From Streptomyces sp. NBC_01197 (GTDB lineage: Bacteria; Actinomycetota; Actinomycetes; Streptomycetales; Streptomycetaceae), in contig NZ_CP108569.1 of the NCBI RefSeq assembly GCF_036010505.1, positions 4,010,001 to 4,074,000 of the forward strand: a stretch of 64,000 bases of DNA, in the 5' to 3' direction. Positions 26,353 through 35,270 of the stretch are shown here, one piece after another. Numbering within the stretch: position 1 is the first letter of the stretch; every line of letters starts with the position of its first letter. The notes under the pieces are model-generated. The model was not told where the DNA came from. It saw only the letters and a list, made by a program, of their open reading frames with translations, and searched no databases. The position numbers and the translations under genes were made by a program.

Positions 26353-27489
26353 CTAGGAGATCGTGGCGAGCGTCTTGCGGACCTTGGCGTTGATCTCGGC
26401 CGGGATCGGCGCGTAGCCGGCGGTCGAGAGCTGCTTCTGGCCGTCGTCGCTCGCGGTGTAGTTCAGGAAGGACTTGACGGTGCCGAGGGTGTCGGCCTTG
26501 TTGCCCTTGTCGCAGACGATCTCGTACGTCACCAGGACGATCGGGTAGGCGCCGTCGGCCTTGGTGGTGTAGTCGAGCTTGAGCGACAGGTCGGAGCCGG
26601 TGCCGACCACCTTGGCGGCCGCGATGGCCTTGGAGGCGTTCTCGGAGGTGGCTTCGGCGGGGGAGCTGGCGCCCGTGTCGATCTTGACCGTGGAGATCTT
26701 CTGCGAGGTGGCGTACGAGAGCTCGAAGTAGCCGATCGAGCCGTCGACCTGCTTCACCTGCTGGGAGACACCGGCCGAACCGGCCGCGGCCTGGCCGCCG
26801 GGCGCGGGCCACGACTTGCCGACCGGGTACTTCCAGTCGCCGGGGGCCGCCGCGGTCAGGTACTTGCTGAGGTTCTCCGTGGTGCCGGAGTCCTCGGCGC
26901 GGTGGAAGGGCTGGATCGCCTTGGACGGCAGCTTCGCGCCGGGGTTGAGCTTCTTGATCGCCGGGTCGTCCCAGGTCTTGATCTTCGCGGAGAAGATCTT
27001 CGCCAGGGTGGGGCCGTCGAGGACCAGGTTGTCGACGCCCTCCAGGTGGTAGCCGACCGCGATGGGGCCGCCGACCATCGGGAGGTCGATGCCACGGCCG
27101 CCGCTGCAGACCTTCTTGGAGTCCGCCACCTCGGCGGGCTTCAGCGGCGAGTCCGAACCGGCGTAGCCGACCGTGCCCTGGTTGAAGGCGACGATGCCCT
27201 CACCGGACGAGGACGACTTGTAGTTGATGTCGACGCCGGAGCAGGCGGCCATGTAGCCCTTGGCCCACAGGTCCATCGCGTTCTTCTGCGCGCTCGAACC
27301 GGAGGCGCGCAGCTGCCCCTTCGCACCGTCGCACTTGACGTTGGAGGCGGCGTTCGTCTTGGTGCCGGTGCCGCCGGTCGAGCCGCTGTTGTTGTCCGAA
27401 CCGCACGCCGTGAGGACCAGGGCGCCGGATACGGCGAGGGCGCCGAGCGCGGCGGCGCGAAGCCGGGTCTTGCGCTGCTGAAGCTTCAC
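26353..27489 (-). CDS. pstS: Phosphate-binding lipoprotein PstS
   Basis: A 378-aa lipoprotein, the extracellular phosphate receptor of the Pst system. The signal ends in the lipobox LTAC (Cys29), followed by a Ser/Gly/Thr linker. Phosphate-contact regions of the family are present: LRASGSSAQKNAM, YKSSSSGEGIVAFNQG, VGYAGSDSPL and FHRAEDSGTTENL. First gene of pstSCAB, about 135 bp downstream of a PHO box, so expected to be strongly induced at low phosphate through PhoP. Confidence 0.96.
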   Translation of the reverse strand: MKLQQRKTRLRAAALGALAVSGALVLTACGSDNNSGSTGGTGTKTNAASNVKCDGAKGQLRASGSSAQKNAMDLWAKGYMAACSGVDINYKSSSSGEGIVAFNQGTVGYAGSDSPLKPAEVADSKKVCSGGRGIDLPMVGGPIAVGYHLEGVDNLVLDGPTLAKIFSAKIKTWDDPAIKKLNPGAKLPSKAIQPFHRAEDSGTTENLSKYLTAAAPGDWKYPVGKSWPAPGGQAAAGSAGVSQQVKQVDGSIGYFELSYATSQKISTVKIDTGASSPAEATSENASKAIAAAKVVGTGSDLSLKLDYTTKADGAYPIVLVTYEIVCDKGNKADTLGTVKSFLNYTASDDGQKQLSTAGYAPIPAEINAKVRKTLATIS

Positions 27490-27623
27490 TTCGGGTGTTC
27501 CTTCCAGGAGCCGCCGGGTTTCGTCTCGTTGTACGGCGGCGTGCGAAGAGGTGGCCGGTGCGGCGGGGTGCCGTACACCGTGTAAGGCCGAAATTAGGCA
27601 GATCAGGTGAAGTGGCCGACGGG

Positions 27624-27645
27624 GGTGAGTGAACGGAGAGTGAAC
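27624..27645 (-). promoter_or_regulatory. PHO box (PhoP-binding direct repeats) of pstS
   Basis: On the minus strand, GTTCACTCTCC and GTTCACTCACC are two adjacent 11-bp direct repeats matching the GTTCACC-type Streptomyces PHO-box unit. They lie 135 bp upstream of pstS, with an AT-rich TAATTT downstream near 27590 as a possible -10 region. Confidence 0.85.
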
Positions 27646-27744
27646 CTCGGCGGACGACCGGGTGCGGGGTGGTGGGGGTCACTCCGGGGTGCGGGGCCCA
27701 GCACTCTGAGTTCCCGGCCTTGCGGGGAGAAGATCGAGGCGCAG

Positions 27745-27927
27745 CTGAGTGCCGCGCTCCAGGTCATGCGCCGCTATCCGCAGATCGGACTCGCTGACGC
27801 CATGAACGTCACGCTGGCGGCCGTCTACAGCACGGATGAGGTCGCCACCCTCGACCGCGAACACATGCGGGCAGTACGGCCGCTCACCGGGCACGCCGCG
27901 TTCCGGCTGCTTCCCGACGACTGCTGA
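27745..27927 (+). pseudogene. PIN-domain (VapC-like) C-terminal remnant
   Basis: About 60 codons ending at TGA 27927 resemble the last third of a PIN-domain toxin: YPQIGLADAMNVTLAAVY (the DA acidic residue) and STDEVATLDREHMRAVRPL (the TLDxxxF/H block), then AFRLLPDDC. The first acidic motif and the N-terminal half are missing and there is no antitoxin gene. The frame runs open to 27607, but that part shows no similarity. Called a remnant of a chromosomal toxin-antitoxin locus. Confidence 0.55.
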
Positions 27928-27942
27928 CTGGCGGCGCCGGCG

Positions 27943-28377
27943 TCACGCGGGTTCTTTCCCGGCCGGACCTGACACGTTCAGCAGCGCGTCGAGCAGATCC
28001 CGGTCGCGCTGCTGGGCGAGGCGGGCGCGGGCCGCCGCCGGGGGGAGCCACAGCACCCGGTCCACCTCGCTGTTCGGGGTGAATTCTCCGGCCGTCGCCT
28101 CGGCGGCCCAGTAACTGACCTCCTTGGGGCGGCCGTTCGCCCGGTATCGCACGGTGGGAAGGCGGGCGCCGGGGGCGCAGTCGTGGCCGGTCTCCTCGTG
28201 GACCTCGCGCAGTGCGGCGGCCAGGGGGTCCTCGCCCGGTTTCAGCTTGCCCTTCGGGTGCGACCAGTCGTCGTACTTCGGCCGGTGGACCAGGCAGATC
28301 TCCAGGCCGCCGGCCCGGGCGCGGCGCCAGAGCACGCACCCCGCCGCCCGGACGGGAACCTCCGCGTCACTCGTCAT
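27943..28377 (-). CDS. Nudix hydrolase (MutT1-like)
   Basis: A 144-aa Nudix protein. The box reads GKLKPGEDPLAAAL-REVHEETG (residues 43-64) with the REUxEE catalytic glutamates. The preceding VHRPKYDDWSHPKGK is typical of the MutT1-type hydrolases that act on diadenosine polyphosphates or 8-oxo-nucleotides. Unlike mycobacterial MutT1 it lacks the C-terminal histidine phosphatase domain. Its ATG overlaps the CHAD-gene stop (ATGA), so it is the last cistron of the ppk operon, which points to a phosphate or polyphosphate-linked substrate (inference). Confidence 0.9.
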   Translation of the reverse strand: MTSDAEVPVRAAGCVLWRRARAGGLEICLVHRPKYDDWSHPKGKLKPGEDPLAAALREVHEETGHDCAPGARLPTVRYRANGRPKEVSYWAAEATAGEFTPNSEVDRVLWLPPAAARARLAQQRDRDLLDALLNVSGPAGKEPA

Positions 28378-29360
28378 GGCGCGCTCACCGCCGTGCGCTG
28401 CCAGGCCTGCTGGAAGGTGTAGCGGGCGGCTTCGACCTCGTGGCGCTGGTCGGCGTGGAGCACCCCCAGTGCGTACGCCGTCGCCGGGGCGATCCGGGGC
28501 GTACGGGCCGCCGAAGCGGCCGCCCCCGCGGCCTCGGCCGCTTCGCGGTGCTGGTCGAGGGCCTGGCCCGCGCCGTAGAGCCGCGGGTCGGGGCCCGGCC
28601 GGTCGTCCAGGCCCGCGTGCAGGGCCTCCTGCGCGTAGCGGTGCAGCCGCAGCAGCAGCCGGACCTGGTGCCAGGGGGCGTCCTGGGCGTCGCTCAGCCC
28701 CTCCGCGTTGTACGGGTGCGCGGCCCGGTGCAGCGGTAGTGCCGCCACCGCGTCCGCGAGTCTGCGGCCCGCCGTCTCGGCCGCGGGCGGCAGGGTCTCG
28801 GTGGCGTACGTGGTCGCGGCGGGCGCGAACGGCACGTCCGACGCCAGCAGGGCGACGGCGTCCGCGACCGCGTGGAATCGGGAGGAGCCCAGCGCCTGCA
28901 GCGCCGCCGAGTGGGCGCGGGTCCTGGCCAGGGTCAGCTGCCGCTCCAGGAGCGCGCCGGCGCGCGCCGCGCCCATGGCGAGCGCGGCGGGCGGGGCCGT
29001 CCCGTCGCGCGGGCCGGGCAGCGAAGCCGTACCGTCCGAGAGCCTGCCGAGCGCTTCGAGCAGCCGGGCCAGCCGCCCGGCGTACGCGTGCTCGCGGGCC
29101 AGCGTGCCGGAGAGCCAGGCCAGTTCGGACCGCAGCTGGTCGGCCCAGGCCGCGTCGAGGTGGCCGCGGAAGGTGTGCAGCGTGCCGCTGATGCGGCGGG
29201 CCGACCGGCGCAGCGCGCGGGCGGCCTCCTCGTCCCCGTCCGAGTACGTGCGCAGGCTGCGCAGGAACTCCGCGGCCTGGTCGTGCAGATAGCGGGCGAG
29301 GAGCTGGCCCGCGGTCGCCGTCGGGTCAGGACGTGGCACGACTGCGCCTCCGGGGAGCAT
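28374..29360 (-). CDS. CHAD-domain protein (polyphosphate-binding)
   Basis: A 328-aa protein consisting of a single CHAD domain: helical repeats rich in conserved His and Arg, such as EEAARALRRSARRISGTLHTF and LGSSRFHAVADAVALL. CHAD proteins bind polyphosphate through these basic residues and occur on polyP granules. Start ATG overlaps the ppk stop (TGATG), and the gene's stop overlaps the Nudix start. The operon makes the polymerase, a granule-binding protein and a phosphohydrolase from one message. Confidence 0.88.
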   Translation of the reverse strand: MLPGGAVVPRPDPTATAGQLLARYLHDQAAEFLRSLRTYSDGDEEAARALRRSARRISGTLHTFRGHLDAAWADQLRSELAWLSGTLAREHAYAGRLARLLEALGRLSDGTASLPGPRDGTAPPAALAMGAARAGALLERQLTLARTRAHSAALQALGSSRFHAVADAVALLASDVPFAPAATTYATETLPPAAETAGRRLADAVAALPLHRAAHPYNAEGLSDAQDAPWHQVRLLLRLHRYAQEALHAGLDDRPGPDPRLYGAGQALDQHREAAEAAGAAASAARTPRIAPATAYALGVLHADQRHEVEAARYTFQQAWQRTAVSAP

Positions 29361-31591
29361 CAAGGGGTCGCACGACGGCGCCTCCTGGCGTCTATCAACA
29401 TTTCCTGCACATGACGCAGCGGCCGGCCCTCGGCATCGGTCGCGTGGCGCGTCCAGTTGCCGTCGGCCCCCAGGTGCCAGGAGGACGTGGTGTCGGACAT
29501 GCCGGCCTCCAGGAGCCGGCTGAGGGCGGCGCGGTGGGCCGGGTCGGTGACGCGGACCAGCGCTTCGATCCTGCGGTCGAGGTTGCGGTGCATCATGTCG
29601 GAGCTGCCCAGCCACACTTCGGGCTCGCCGCCGTTGCCGAAGGCGAACACCCGGGAGTGTTCGAGGAATCGGCCCAGTATCGACCGGACCCGGATGTTCT
29701 CGGAGAGGCCGGTGACACCGGGGCGTATGGCGCAGATGCCGCGCACCCAGACGTCGACGGGCACCCCGGCCTGCGCGGCCCGGTAGCAGGCGTCGATGAC
29801 CGCTTCGTCGACCATCGAGTTGACCTTGATACGGACGTAGGCGGGGCGGCCCGCGCGCTGGTGCGCGATCTCCTTGTCGATCCGGACGACCAGGCCGTCG
29901 CGCAGCGACTTGGGGGCGACGAGCAGCCGCCGGTAGGTCTCGCGCCGCGAGTAGCCGGAGAGCCGGTTGAACAGGTCGGAGAGGTCCGCGCCGACCTGCG
30001 GATCGGCGGTGAGCAGCCCGAGGTCCTCGTACAGCCTGGCCGTCTTCGGGTGGTAGTTGCCGGTGCCGACGTGGGAGTAGCGGCGCAGCGTGTCGCCCTC
30101 CTGCCGTACGACGAGCGAGAGTTTGCAGTGCGTCTTCAGCCCCACCAGGCCGTAGACCACATGGCAGCCCGCCTCCTCCAGCTTCCTGGCCCACTTGATG
30201 TTGGCCTGCTCGTCGAAGCGGGCCTTGATCTCGACCAGGACGAGCACCTGCTTGCCGGATTCGGCCGCGTCGATCAGGGCGTCCACGATCGGTGAGTCGC
30301 CGGAAGTCCGGTACAGGGTCTGCTTGATGGCGAGCACGTCCGGGTCGCCCGCCGCCTGTTCCAGGAAGGCCTGGACGGAGGTGGAGAACGAGTCGTACGG
30401 GTGGTGCAGCAGCACGTCCCGTTCCCGCAGCGCGGCGAAGACGTCGGGCGCCGAAGCGGACTCGACCTCGGCGAGGTCGCGGTGGGTGCCCGCTATGAAC
30501 GGCGGGAACTGCAGCTCGGGCCGGTCCAGCATCGCGATGCCGAAGAGCCCGGTGAGGTCGAGCGGGCCGGGCAGCGGATACACCTCGGCCTCGGACATCT
30601 TCAGCTCGCGTACCAGCAGGTCGAGGACGTACGGATCGATGGACTCCTCGACCTCCAGCCGGACCGGCGGGCCGAAGCGGCGCCGCATCAGCTCCTTCTC
30701 CAGGGCCTTGAGGAGGTTCTCGGTGTCGTCCTCCTCGACCTCCAGGTCCTCGTTCCTGGTGACCCGGAACATGTGGTGCGCCAGCACCTCCATGCCCGGG
30801 AAGAGCTCCTCCAGATGCGCCGCGATGATGTCCTCGACGGGCACGTACCGCTGGGGCGACGCCTCCAGGAACCGGGTGAGCAGCGGCGGCACCTTGACCC
30901 GGGCGAAGTGGCGGTGGCCGCTGACCGGGTTGCGGACGACCACGGCGAGGTTGAGCGAGAGCCCCGAGATGTACGGGAAGGGGTGCGCGGGGTCGACGGC
31001 CAGCGGGGTCAGTACCGGGAAGATCCGCTGCCGGAAGAAGGTGAAGAGCCGGGCCTTCTCCTTGTCGGTCAGGTCGTCCCAGCGGATCAGGTGGATGTTC
31101 TCGTCGGCGAGTGCGGCCGAGACGTCCTGCTGGTAGCAGGCGGCGTGCCGGGCCATCAGCTCGCGCGACCTGGTCCAGATCTGCTCCAGCACCTCGCGGG
31201 GCTGGAAGCCGGATGCCGAGCGGGTGGCGACACCGGTCGCGATACGGCGTTTGAGGCCGGCCACCCGGACCATGAAGAACTCGTCGAGGTTGCTCGCGAA
31301 GATGGCGAGGTAGTTAGCCCGTTCGAGGAGAGGGGTCGCCGGATCCTCGGCCAGTTCGAGCACCCGTTCGTTGAAGGCGAGCCAGCTCTGCTCCCGGTCG
31401 AGGAAGCGGCCGGACGGCAGCTCGGCGTCGGCGCCGTCGGCGGACTCGTCGTACGCGTCGACGTCGGCGTCGATGCCCGGATCCAGGTCGGGCACGGCTG
31501 CCGCGACGGTGTGCGGACGGTGTGCTGCTATGGAACCGACGGAGGGCTGGAGGTGCTTGACCGGGACCTCTGCACTGGGCTGCTGGCTCAT
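29360..31591 (-). CDS. ppk: Polyphosphate kinase Ppk1
   Basis: A 743-aa enzyme that reversibly polymerises the gamma-phosphate of ATP into polyphosphate. N-terminal domain: [19 protein letters not shown] and [20 protein letters not shown]. Catalytic domains: [36 protein letters not shown] (His of the first HKD-like motif) and [23 protein letters not shown] at 31591 (MSQQPSAEV) is preferred; the frame is open far upstream because of GC bias, but similarity begins here. An acidic, variable N-terminal extension of about 60 residues is usual in Streptomyces. First gene of the ppk-CHAD-Nudix operon. Confidence 0.95.
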   Translation of the reverse strand: MSQQPSAEVPVKHLQPSVGSIAAHRPHTVAAAVPDLDPGIDADVDAYDESADGADAELPSGRFLDREQSWLAFNERVLELAEDPATPLLERANYLAIFASNLDEFFMVRVAGLKRRIATGVATRSASGFQPREVLEQIWTRSRELMARHAACYQQDVSAALADENIHLIRWDDLTDKEKARLFTFFRQRIFPVLTPLAVDPAHPFPYISGLSLNLAVVVRNPVSGHRHFARVKVPPLLTRFLEASPQRYVPVEDIIAAHLEELFPGMEVLAHHMFRVTRNEDLEVEEDDTENLLKALEKELMRRRFGPPVRLEVEESIDPYVLDLLVRELKMSEAEVYPLPGPLDLTGLFGIAMLDRPELQFPPFIAGTHRDLAEVESASAPDVFAALRERDVLLHHPYDSFSTSVQAFLEQAAGDPDVLAIKQTLYRTSGDSPIVDALIDAAESGKQVLVLVEIKARFDEQANIKWARKLEEAGCHVVYGLVGLKTHCKLSLVVRQEGDTLRRYSHVGTGNYHPKTARLYEDLGLLTADPQVGADLSDLFNRLSGYSRRETYRRLLVAPKSLRDGLVVRIDKEIAHQRAGRPAYVRIKVNSMVDEAVIDACYRAAQAGVPVDVWVRGICAIRPGVTGLSENIRVRSILGRFLEHSRVFAFGNGGEPEVWLGSSDMMHRNLDRRIEALVRVTDPAHRAALSRLLEAGMSDTTSSWHLGADGNWTRHATDAEGRPLRHVQEMLIDARRRRRATP

Positions 31592-31685
31592 ATGCCCATT
31601 GTTCCGCGCGGGAGGGTCGGCGGGCGCGGTGACGGGTTGCATTCCGTGAGGGTCGCAAGCGTGTCTGAATGACGGGTAACGAGGA

Positions 31686-31720
31686 CATGACGTCCGGGAA
31701 GCGCGCCATGACGTCCGGGA
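31686..31720 (-). promoter_or_regulatory. Direct repeat upstream of ppk (candidate PHO box)
   Basis: CATGACGTCCGGGA occurs at 31686 and 31707, 21 bp apart, that is, two helical turns. On the minus strand the repeated core is GTCATG, followed by GTTACCCGTCATT. This departs from the GTTCACC consensus, so PhoP binding is only a candidate explanation for the repeat, 95-130 bp upstream of ppk. Confidence 0.4.
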
Positions 31721-31756
31721 GGATCGGATCGGCAGTACCCACCGTGAACACCACCC

Positions 31757-31787
31757 CCCACCCGTAAACGCCATTACCCACCCGTAA
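31757..31787 (+). promoter_or_regulatory. 11-bp direct repeat upstream of reductase-like gene
   Basis: CCCACCCGTAA occurs at 31757 and 31777, 20 bp apart on one face of the helix, 24 bases upstream of the start at 31811. It is likely a regulator site or part of the promoter. Confidence 0.5.
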
Positions 31788-31810
31788 TCCACGCGTACAG
31801 GAGGATCGGT

Positions 31811-32374
31811 ATGCGCACCCTCGCCATCACCGAGAACGTCACCGTCGACGGCTCGGTCGAGATGCTCACGGACTGGTTCGACCCGCAGGCCCAGGGCGCC
31901 CCCGACATGAGCGACGTCATGGAGGAGAGCCACCGGCAGGACAGCCGGGCCGACGCCCTGCTGGTCGGCCGGCGGACCTTCGAGGACTTCCGGGGCTACT
32001 GGCCGAAGCAGACCGACGACACCACCGGCATCACCGACTACCTGAACCGGGTCCAGAAGTACGTGGTGTCCGCCTCGCTCACGGATCCGCAGTGGGAGAA
32101 CTCGACCGTGCTGAAGGGCGATCCGGTCGAGGAGGTGACCGCGCTCAAGGAGCGGGAGGGCGGGAAGGACATCGTGCTCACCGGCAGCATCACCCTGGCG
32201 CACACGCTGATCGCGGCCGGTCTGGTGGACGAGTACCGCCTCTTCGTCTACCCCGTGGTCCAGGGCCGCGGCCGCCGTCTCTTCCCCGAGGGGTACGGGA
32301 TCCCGCAGCTGCGGCTCCTGGAGTCGAAGGCCTTCCGCGGCGGGATCACCCTCCAGCGCTACGTACCGGCCTGA
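31811..32374 (+). CDS. Dihydrofolate reductase / RibD-C family protein
   Basis: A 187-aa protein of the large DHFR-like family (RibD C-terminal domain). Motifs include [13 protein letters not shown] at the start, [37 protein letters not shown], and [23 protein letters not shown] perfect AGGAGG lies 7 bases upstream. These proteins are seldom true folate reductases; NADPH binding is likely and substrate unknown. A second member is at 49993. Confidence 0.85.
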   Translation: MRTLAITENVTVDGSVEMLTDWFDPQAQGAPDMSDVMEESHRQDSRADALLVGRRTFEDFRGYWPKQTDDTTGITDYLNRVQKYVVSASLTDPQWENSTVLKGDPVEEVTALKEREGGKDIVLTGSITLAHTLIAAGLVDEYRLFVYPVVQGRGRRLFPEGYGIPQLRLLESKAFRGGITLQRYVPA

Positions 32375-32400
32375 GCGGGCCCGCCCCCCGGCTCCGCCGC

Positions 32401-33345
32401 TCAGACGGCCATCCGCTTCACGATGCGGAACACCACCAGGGTCAGTACGGCGGTCAGGGCCAGCAGGAGGCCGGTCTCGACCAGCTGGAGCGGCCAGAAG
32501 TGGGACACGGGGTGCGAGGAGCGGAAGTAGCCCGCCAGGTGGTGGGCCGCCTGGCACTGCTTGTCGTCCACGCAGATCGGGTCGGCGACGTGGGCGCCGC
32601 TCGTCGTGACGGCGCCCTCGCTGGTGACCATGCCGTTCATCGCCGGGTAGCCCGTGGCGAGGCTGGTGCGGACGGTCACGACCGGCCAGAGGTGACCGCG
32701 TACGGCTCCGACCACATCGGACACGACCGCGGTGGCGATCAGGCTGGTCACGATCGCGGGCACGGTGCGGCGGACCAGCAGGCCGGTCAGGGCGCCGAGC
32801 GGGACCACGAGCAGGGCGGTTGCGATGCCGATCGGGCCGATGGCCTGGTAGACGCTGTCGGAGTACCAGTTCAGGGCCGGGTTCTCGTGCCGGCTGGTGC
32901 TCCACACCCAGCGGTAGAGGCAGTCGAGGACGACCGAACCGACGAGGGCCAGCGCGGTCGGCACGGCGAGTTTCGCCGCGAACCAGCGGACGGGGGAGAC
33001 GGACTGCGTCCACAGCAGCTGGTGGCTGCCGGACTCCAGCTCGCGGGCGACCACCGGACCGGCCACGAAAGCGGCGATCAGATAGGGGAGCAGCGCGATC
33101 ACCGATGAGGCGTTCTCCACCACCCGGGTGTCCGTCCAGTACCCGCCCGCCAGGCCGCCGCCCCAGAGGTGGATCGCGATCAGCAGGAGCACGGCCAGGA
33201 CGAGGAGCCCGGCGGCCCCCTGGAGGGTGGAGCGGTGCATCCGGGCGGCGGCCCAGTACGGACCGCGCAGCCGCTGCGAGCCGGGGTGTGCGCCGGACGC
33301 GCCCGATGCGTCTGTGGTCTCGGTGTTCTGGTGCAGGGTGCTCAT
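32401..33345 (-). CDS. ABC-2 type transporter permease
   Basis: A 314-aa membrane protein with about six helices, among them [41 protein letters not shown] and the final [41 protein letters not shown] sequence is the usual ABC-2 permease pattern. It overlaps the ATPase gene by four bases (ATGA). With it and the GntR regulator it forms a YtrA-type export operon; cargo unknown. Confidence 0.85.
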   Translation of the reverse strand: MSTLHQNTETTDASGASGAHPGSQRLRGPYWAAARMHRSTLQGAAGLLVLAVLLLIAIHLWGGGLAGGYWTDTRVVENASSVIALLPYLIAAFVAGPVVARELESGSHQLLWTQSVSPVRWFAAKLAVPTALALVGSVVLDCLYRWVWSTSRHENPALNWYSDSVYQAIGPIGIATALLVVPLGALTGLLVRRTVPAIVTSLIATAVVSDVVGAVRGHLWPVVTVRTSLATGYPAMNGMVTSEGAVTTSGAHVADPICVDDKQCQAAHHLAGYFRSSHPVSHFWPLQLVETGLLLALTAVLTLVVFRIVKRMAV

Positions 33346-34235
33346 GCCCTTGCCTCCGTACGGTGTTCGGCGCTCGGTGTCAGCAGGGCGGGTGCGTCGG
33401 GTGACCGCAGATGGGCGAGGAGCAGCTCCTCCAGGGACGGTTCCATGGTCTGCCAGTCGCCCGACACCGGACCGTCCCGCCGTACCAGCGCGGACAGTTG
33501 CCGTCCTGTGGTGCGCGATTCGATGACGGTGTGCGGGTCGAGGGCGGCCACCGGCCCGGTCAGCAGGGTGTGAGCGGCGAGCAGGTCCTCGGTCTCGCCG
33601 CCCAGCCGTACCCGGCCGGCGTCGACCAGCAGCAAGTAGTCGCAGGCGCCGTCCAGTTCGGACAGGACATGGGAGGACATCACGATCGTCGTCCCGTGCT
33701 CGGCGGCCTCGGACATCAGGGCGCCCATCAGCTCGTGCCGGGCGAGCGGGTCGAGATCGGCCATCGGCTCGTCGAGCAGCATCAGTTCGGGCCGCTTGCC
33801 GAGAGCGAGTGCGAGGGCGACGCGGGTGCGCTGGCCGCCGGAGAGGGTACGGACGGGGTCGTTGCGGTTGAACTTGCCTCCAGCGATGATCCGCTCGGCG
33901 GCCGCCGCGTCCCAGCGGGCCGGGTTCAGCTCGTACCCCATGCGCAGGGTCTCCGCGACGGTCAACTGCCCGACGAGCGGCTTGCTCTGGGCGACGAAGG
34001 CGATCCGCTCACGGGCGGCGGCGGGAGAGGTCCCGAGCACCTGTACGGCGCCCTCGGTGGGCCGCAGCAGTCCCGCGGTGTGGGCGAGCAGCGTCGACTT
34101 GCCGGCGCCGTTGGGGCCCACGAGTGCGCAGACCCGCCCGGCGGGTAGCCGGAAGGAACAGCCCCGCAGCGCCCAGCCGCGCCGTCTCCCGTACGTCTTG
34201 CCGAGCCCGAAGGCCTCGATGGCGGTGTCGGTCAT
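33342..34235 (-). CDS. ABC transporter ATP-binding protein
   Basis: A 297-aa export ATPase: Walker [10 protein letters not shown] (residues 40-48), signature LSGGQRTRV, Walker [14 protein letters not shown], switch His in [12 protein letters not shown] at 34235 overlaps the GntR stop (ATGA); the upstream open frame is a shadow of the GntR gene. It should pair with the permease encoded next. Confidence 0.92.
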   Translation of the reverse strand: MTDTAIEAFGLGKTYGRRRGWALRGCSFRLPAGRVCALVGPNGAGKSTLLAHTAGLLRPTEGAVQVLGTSPAAARERIAFVAQSKPLVGQLTVAETLRMGYELNPARWDAAAAERIIAGGKFNRNDPVRTLSGGQRTRVALALALGKRPELMLLDEPMADLDPLARHELMGALMSEAAEHGTTIVMSSHVLSELDGACDYLLLVDAGRVRLGGETEDLLAAHTLLTGPVAALDPHTVIESRTTGRQLSALVRRDGPVSGDWQTMEPSLEELLLAHLRSPDAPALLTPSAEHRTEARA

Positions 34236-34738
34236 GTGTGCTTGTCCCCCTTGGAGCGGTCTGCGGCGGCGGTCGTGGCGCGGGCATGGGCGCTGCTGCG
34301 CGAGGCGGCGCTGCTGCGTGAGGCGCCGCTGGTGTCCGTGGCGCCGCTGGTGTCGGCGATGTCCTGGAAGCAGTCGTCGAGTACGGAGGCGCAGAGCGCT
34401 GCCGCGTCGTCCTTCTCCAGTCCGGCCGTACGGGCCCGGGCGGCCCACTCGGTCAGCTCGGCCCGCAGCGCCGAATCGGCTGGCGGGGTGTGCCCGAGCG
34501 ACTTGCGGATGAAGGTGCCCATGCCGCGCCGGGCCTCGACCAGTCCCTCGCGTTCCAGTTCGCGGTAGGCCTTCAGGACGGTGTTGGGGTTGATGGCGGT
34601 GGACTCGACCACGGCGCGTGCGGTGGGCAGCTGATCACCGGGCCGCAACAGACCCAGGCGCAGAGCCTGCTTGGTCTGCTGGACGATCTGGAGATACGTC
34701 GAGACACCGCTGCGCCGGTCGATACGGAACTCGATCAC
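34232..34738 (-). CDS. GntR-family (YtrA-type) transcriptional repressor
   Basis: A 168-aa regulator. The N-terminal winged helix is clear: GVSTYLQIVQQTKQALRLG, LRPGDQLPTARAVVESTAIN and PNTVLKAYRELEREGLVEAR. The C-terminal part is short and helical, with a Ser/Ala/Thr-rich tail (DTSGATDTSGASRSSAASRS) that looks disordered. Small size without a FadR/HutC ligand domain and location ahead of ABC genes define the YtrA subfamily. The palindrome just upstream of the gene is the probable autoregulatory site. Confidence 0.9.
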   Translation of the reverse strand: MIEFRIDRRSGVSTYLQIVQQTKQALRLGLLRPGDQLPTARAVVESTAINPNTVLKAYRELEREGLVEARRGMGTFIRKSLGHTPPADSALRAELTEWAARARTAGLEKDDAAALCASVLDDCFQDIADTSGATDTSGASRSSAASRSSAHARATTAAADRSKGDKHT

Positions 34739-34750
34739 GCGCCCACCCCC

Positions 34751-34774
34751 CTTTCACTAGTTGAGTAGTGAAAG
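34751..34774. promoter_or_regulatory. GntR operator
   Basis: CTTTCACTA-GTTGAG-TAGTGAAAG, a perfect 9-bp inverted repeat, 13 bp upstream of the GntR start. Position and symmetry fit an autorepressor site overlapping the operon promoter. Confidence 0.8.
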
Positions 34775-34806
34775 GGTGATGCACGGGGTGGGCAGGTGTC
34801 AACTCG

Positions 34807-34855
34807 GTGATCGGACCCGTGATCGGAACCATGAGTCGGATCCGTGATCGGGCCC
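34807..34855. repeat. Four 12-13-bp tandem repeats
   Basis: GTGATCGGACCC, GTGATCGGAACC, ATGAGTCGGATCC and GTGATCGGGCCC follow each other directly. The last copy runs into the methyltransferase remnant. Confidence 0.85.
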
Positions 34856-35233
34856 AAGGGTGCGCCGCCGCCCGGCCGCTACGACGTCGTCACCTGTGTC
34901 GCCGCCATCCACCACATGCCGTTCAGCGACGCCCTCAACAGCTTCCGGCAGCACGTGGCCCCCGGCGGAACCCTGGTCGTCGTCGGCGTCTACCGCCCGG
35001 CCTCGCGGAGCGACTACCTGATCGACGCCGCCGCCATCCCGTCGAACGTCGCCATGGCCTGGCTCAAAAGCAAGGGCCGTAAGGCGCCGCGACCAGCCTC
35101 GATGACCGCCCCGACCCGGTCGGCGACCATGACCTTCGCCGACATCGTCCGCGACGCCCGCCAGGCACTGCCCGGCGCACGGCTGCGCCGACGACTGTTC
35201 TGGCGCTACACGCTGGTCTGGCACCAGAACTGA
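34844..35233 (+). pseudogene. Class I SAM methyltransferase remnant, N-terminal half missing
   Basis: 129 codons match the C-terminal half of a SAM methyltransferase: YDVVTCVAAIHHMPFSDAL, LNSFRQHVAPGGTLVVVG, and the ending RRRLFWRYTLVWHQN. The SAM-binding GxGxG motif and first ~90 residues are absent, and the frame starts inside the tandem repeats. The GTG at 34844 is not preceded by a ribosome site. A deletion probably fused the repeats to the truncated gene; a short functional ORF is less likely. Confidence 0.7.
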
Positions 35234-35270
35234 ACCAGGGCATTCCGTCGGTGTTTTCGCGGGTCGGAGG

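Noticed and set aside
29360..33013. A 1217-codon frame that would extend Ppk far upstream
   Set aside because: Ppk similarity begins at 31591. The extension overlaps the reductase-like gene in antisense and lacks family resemblance.
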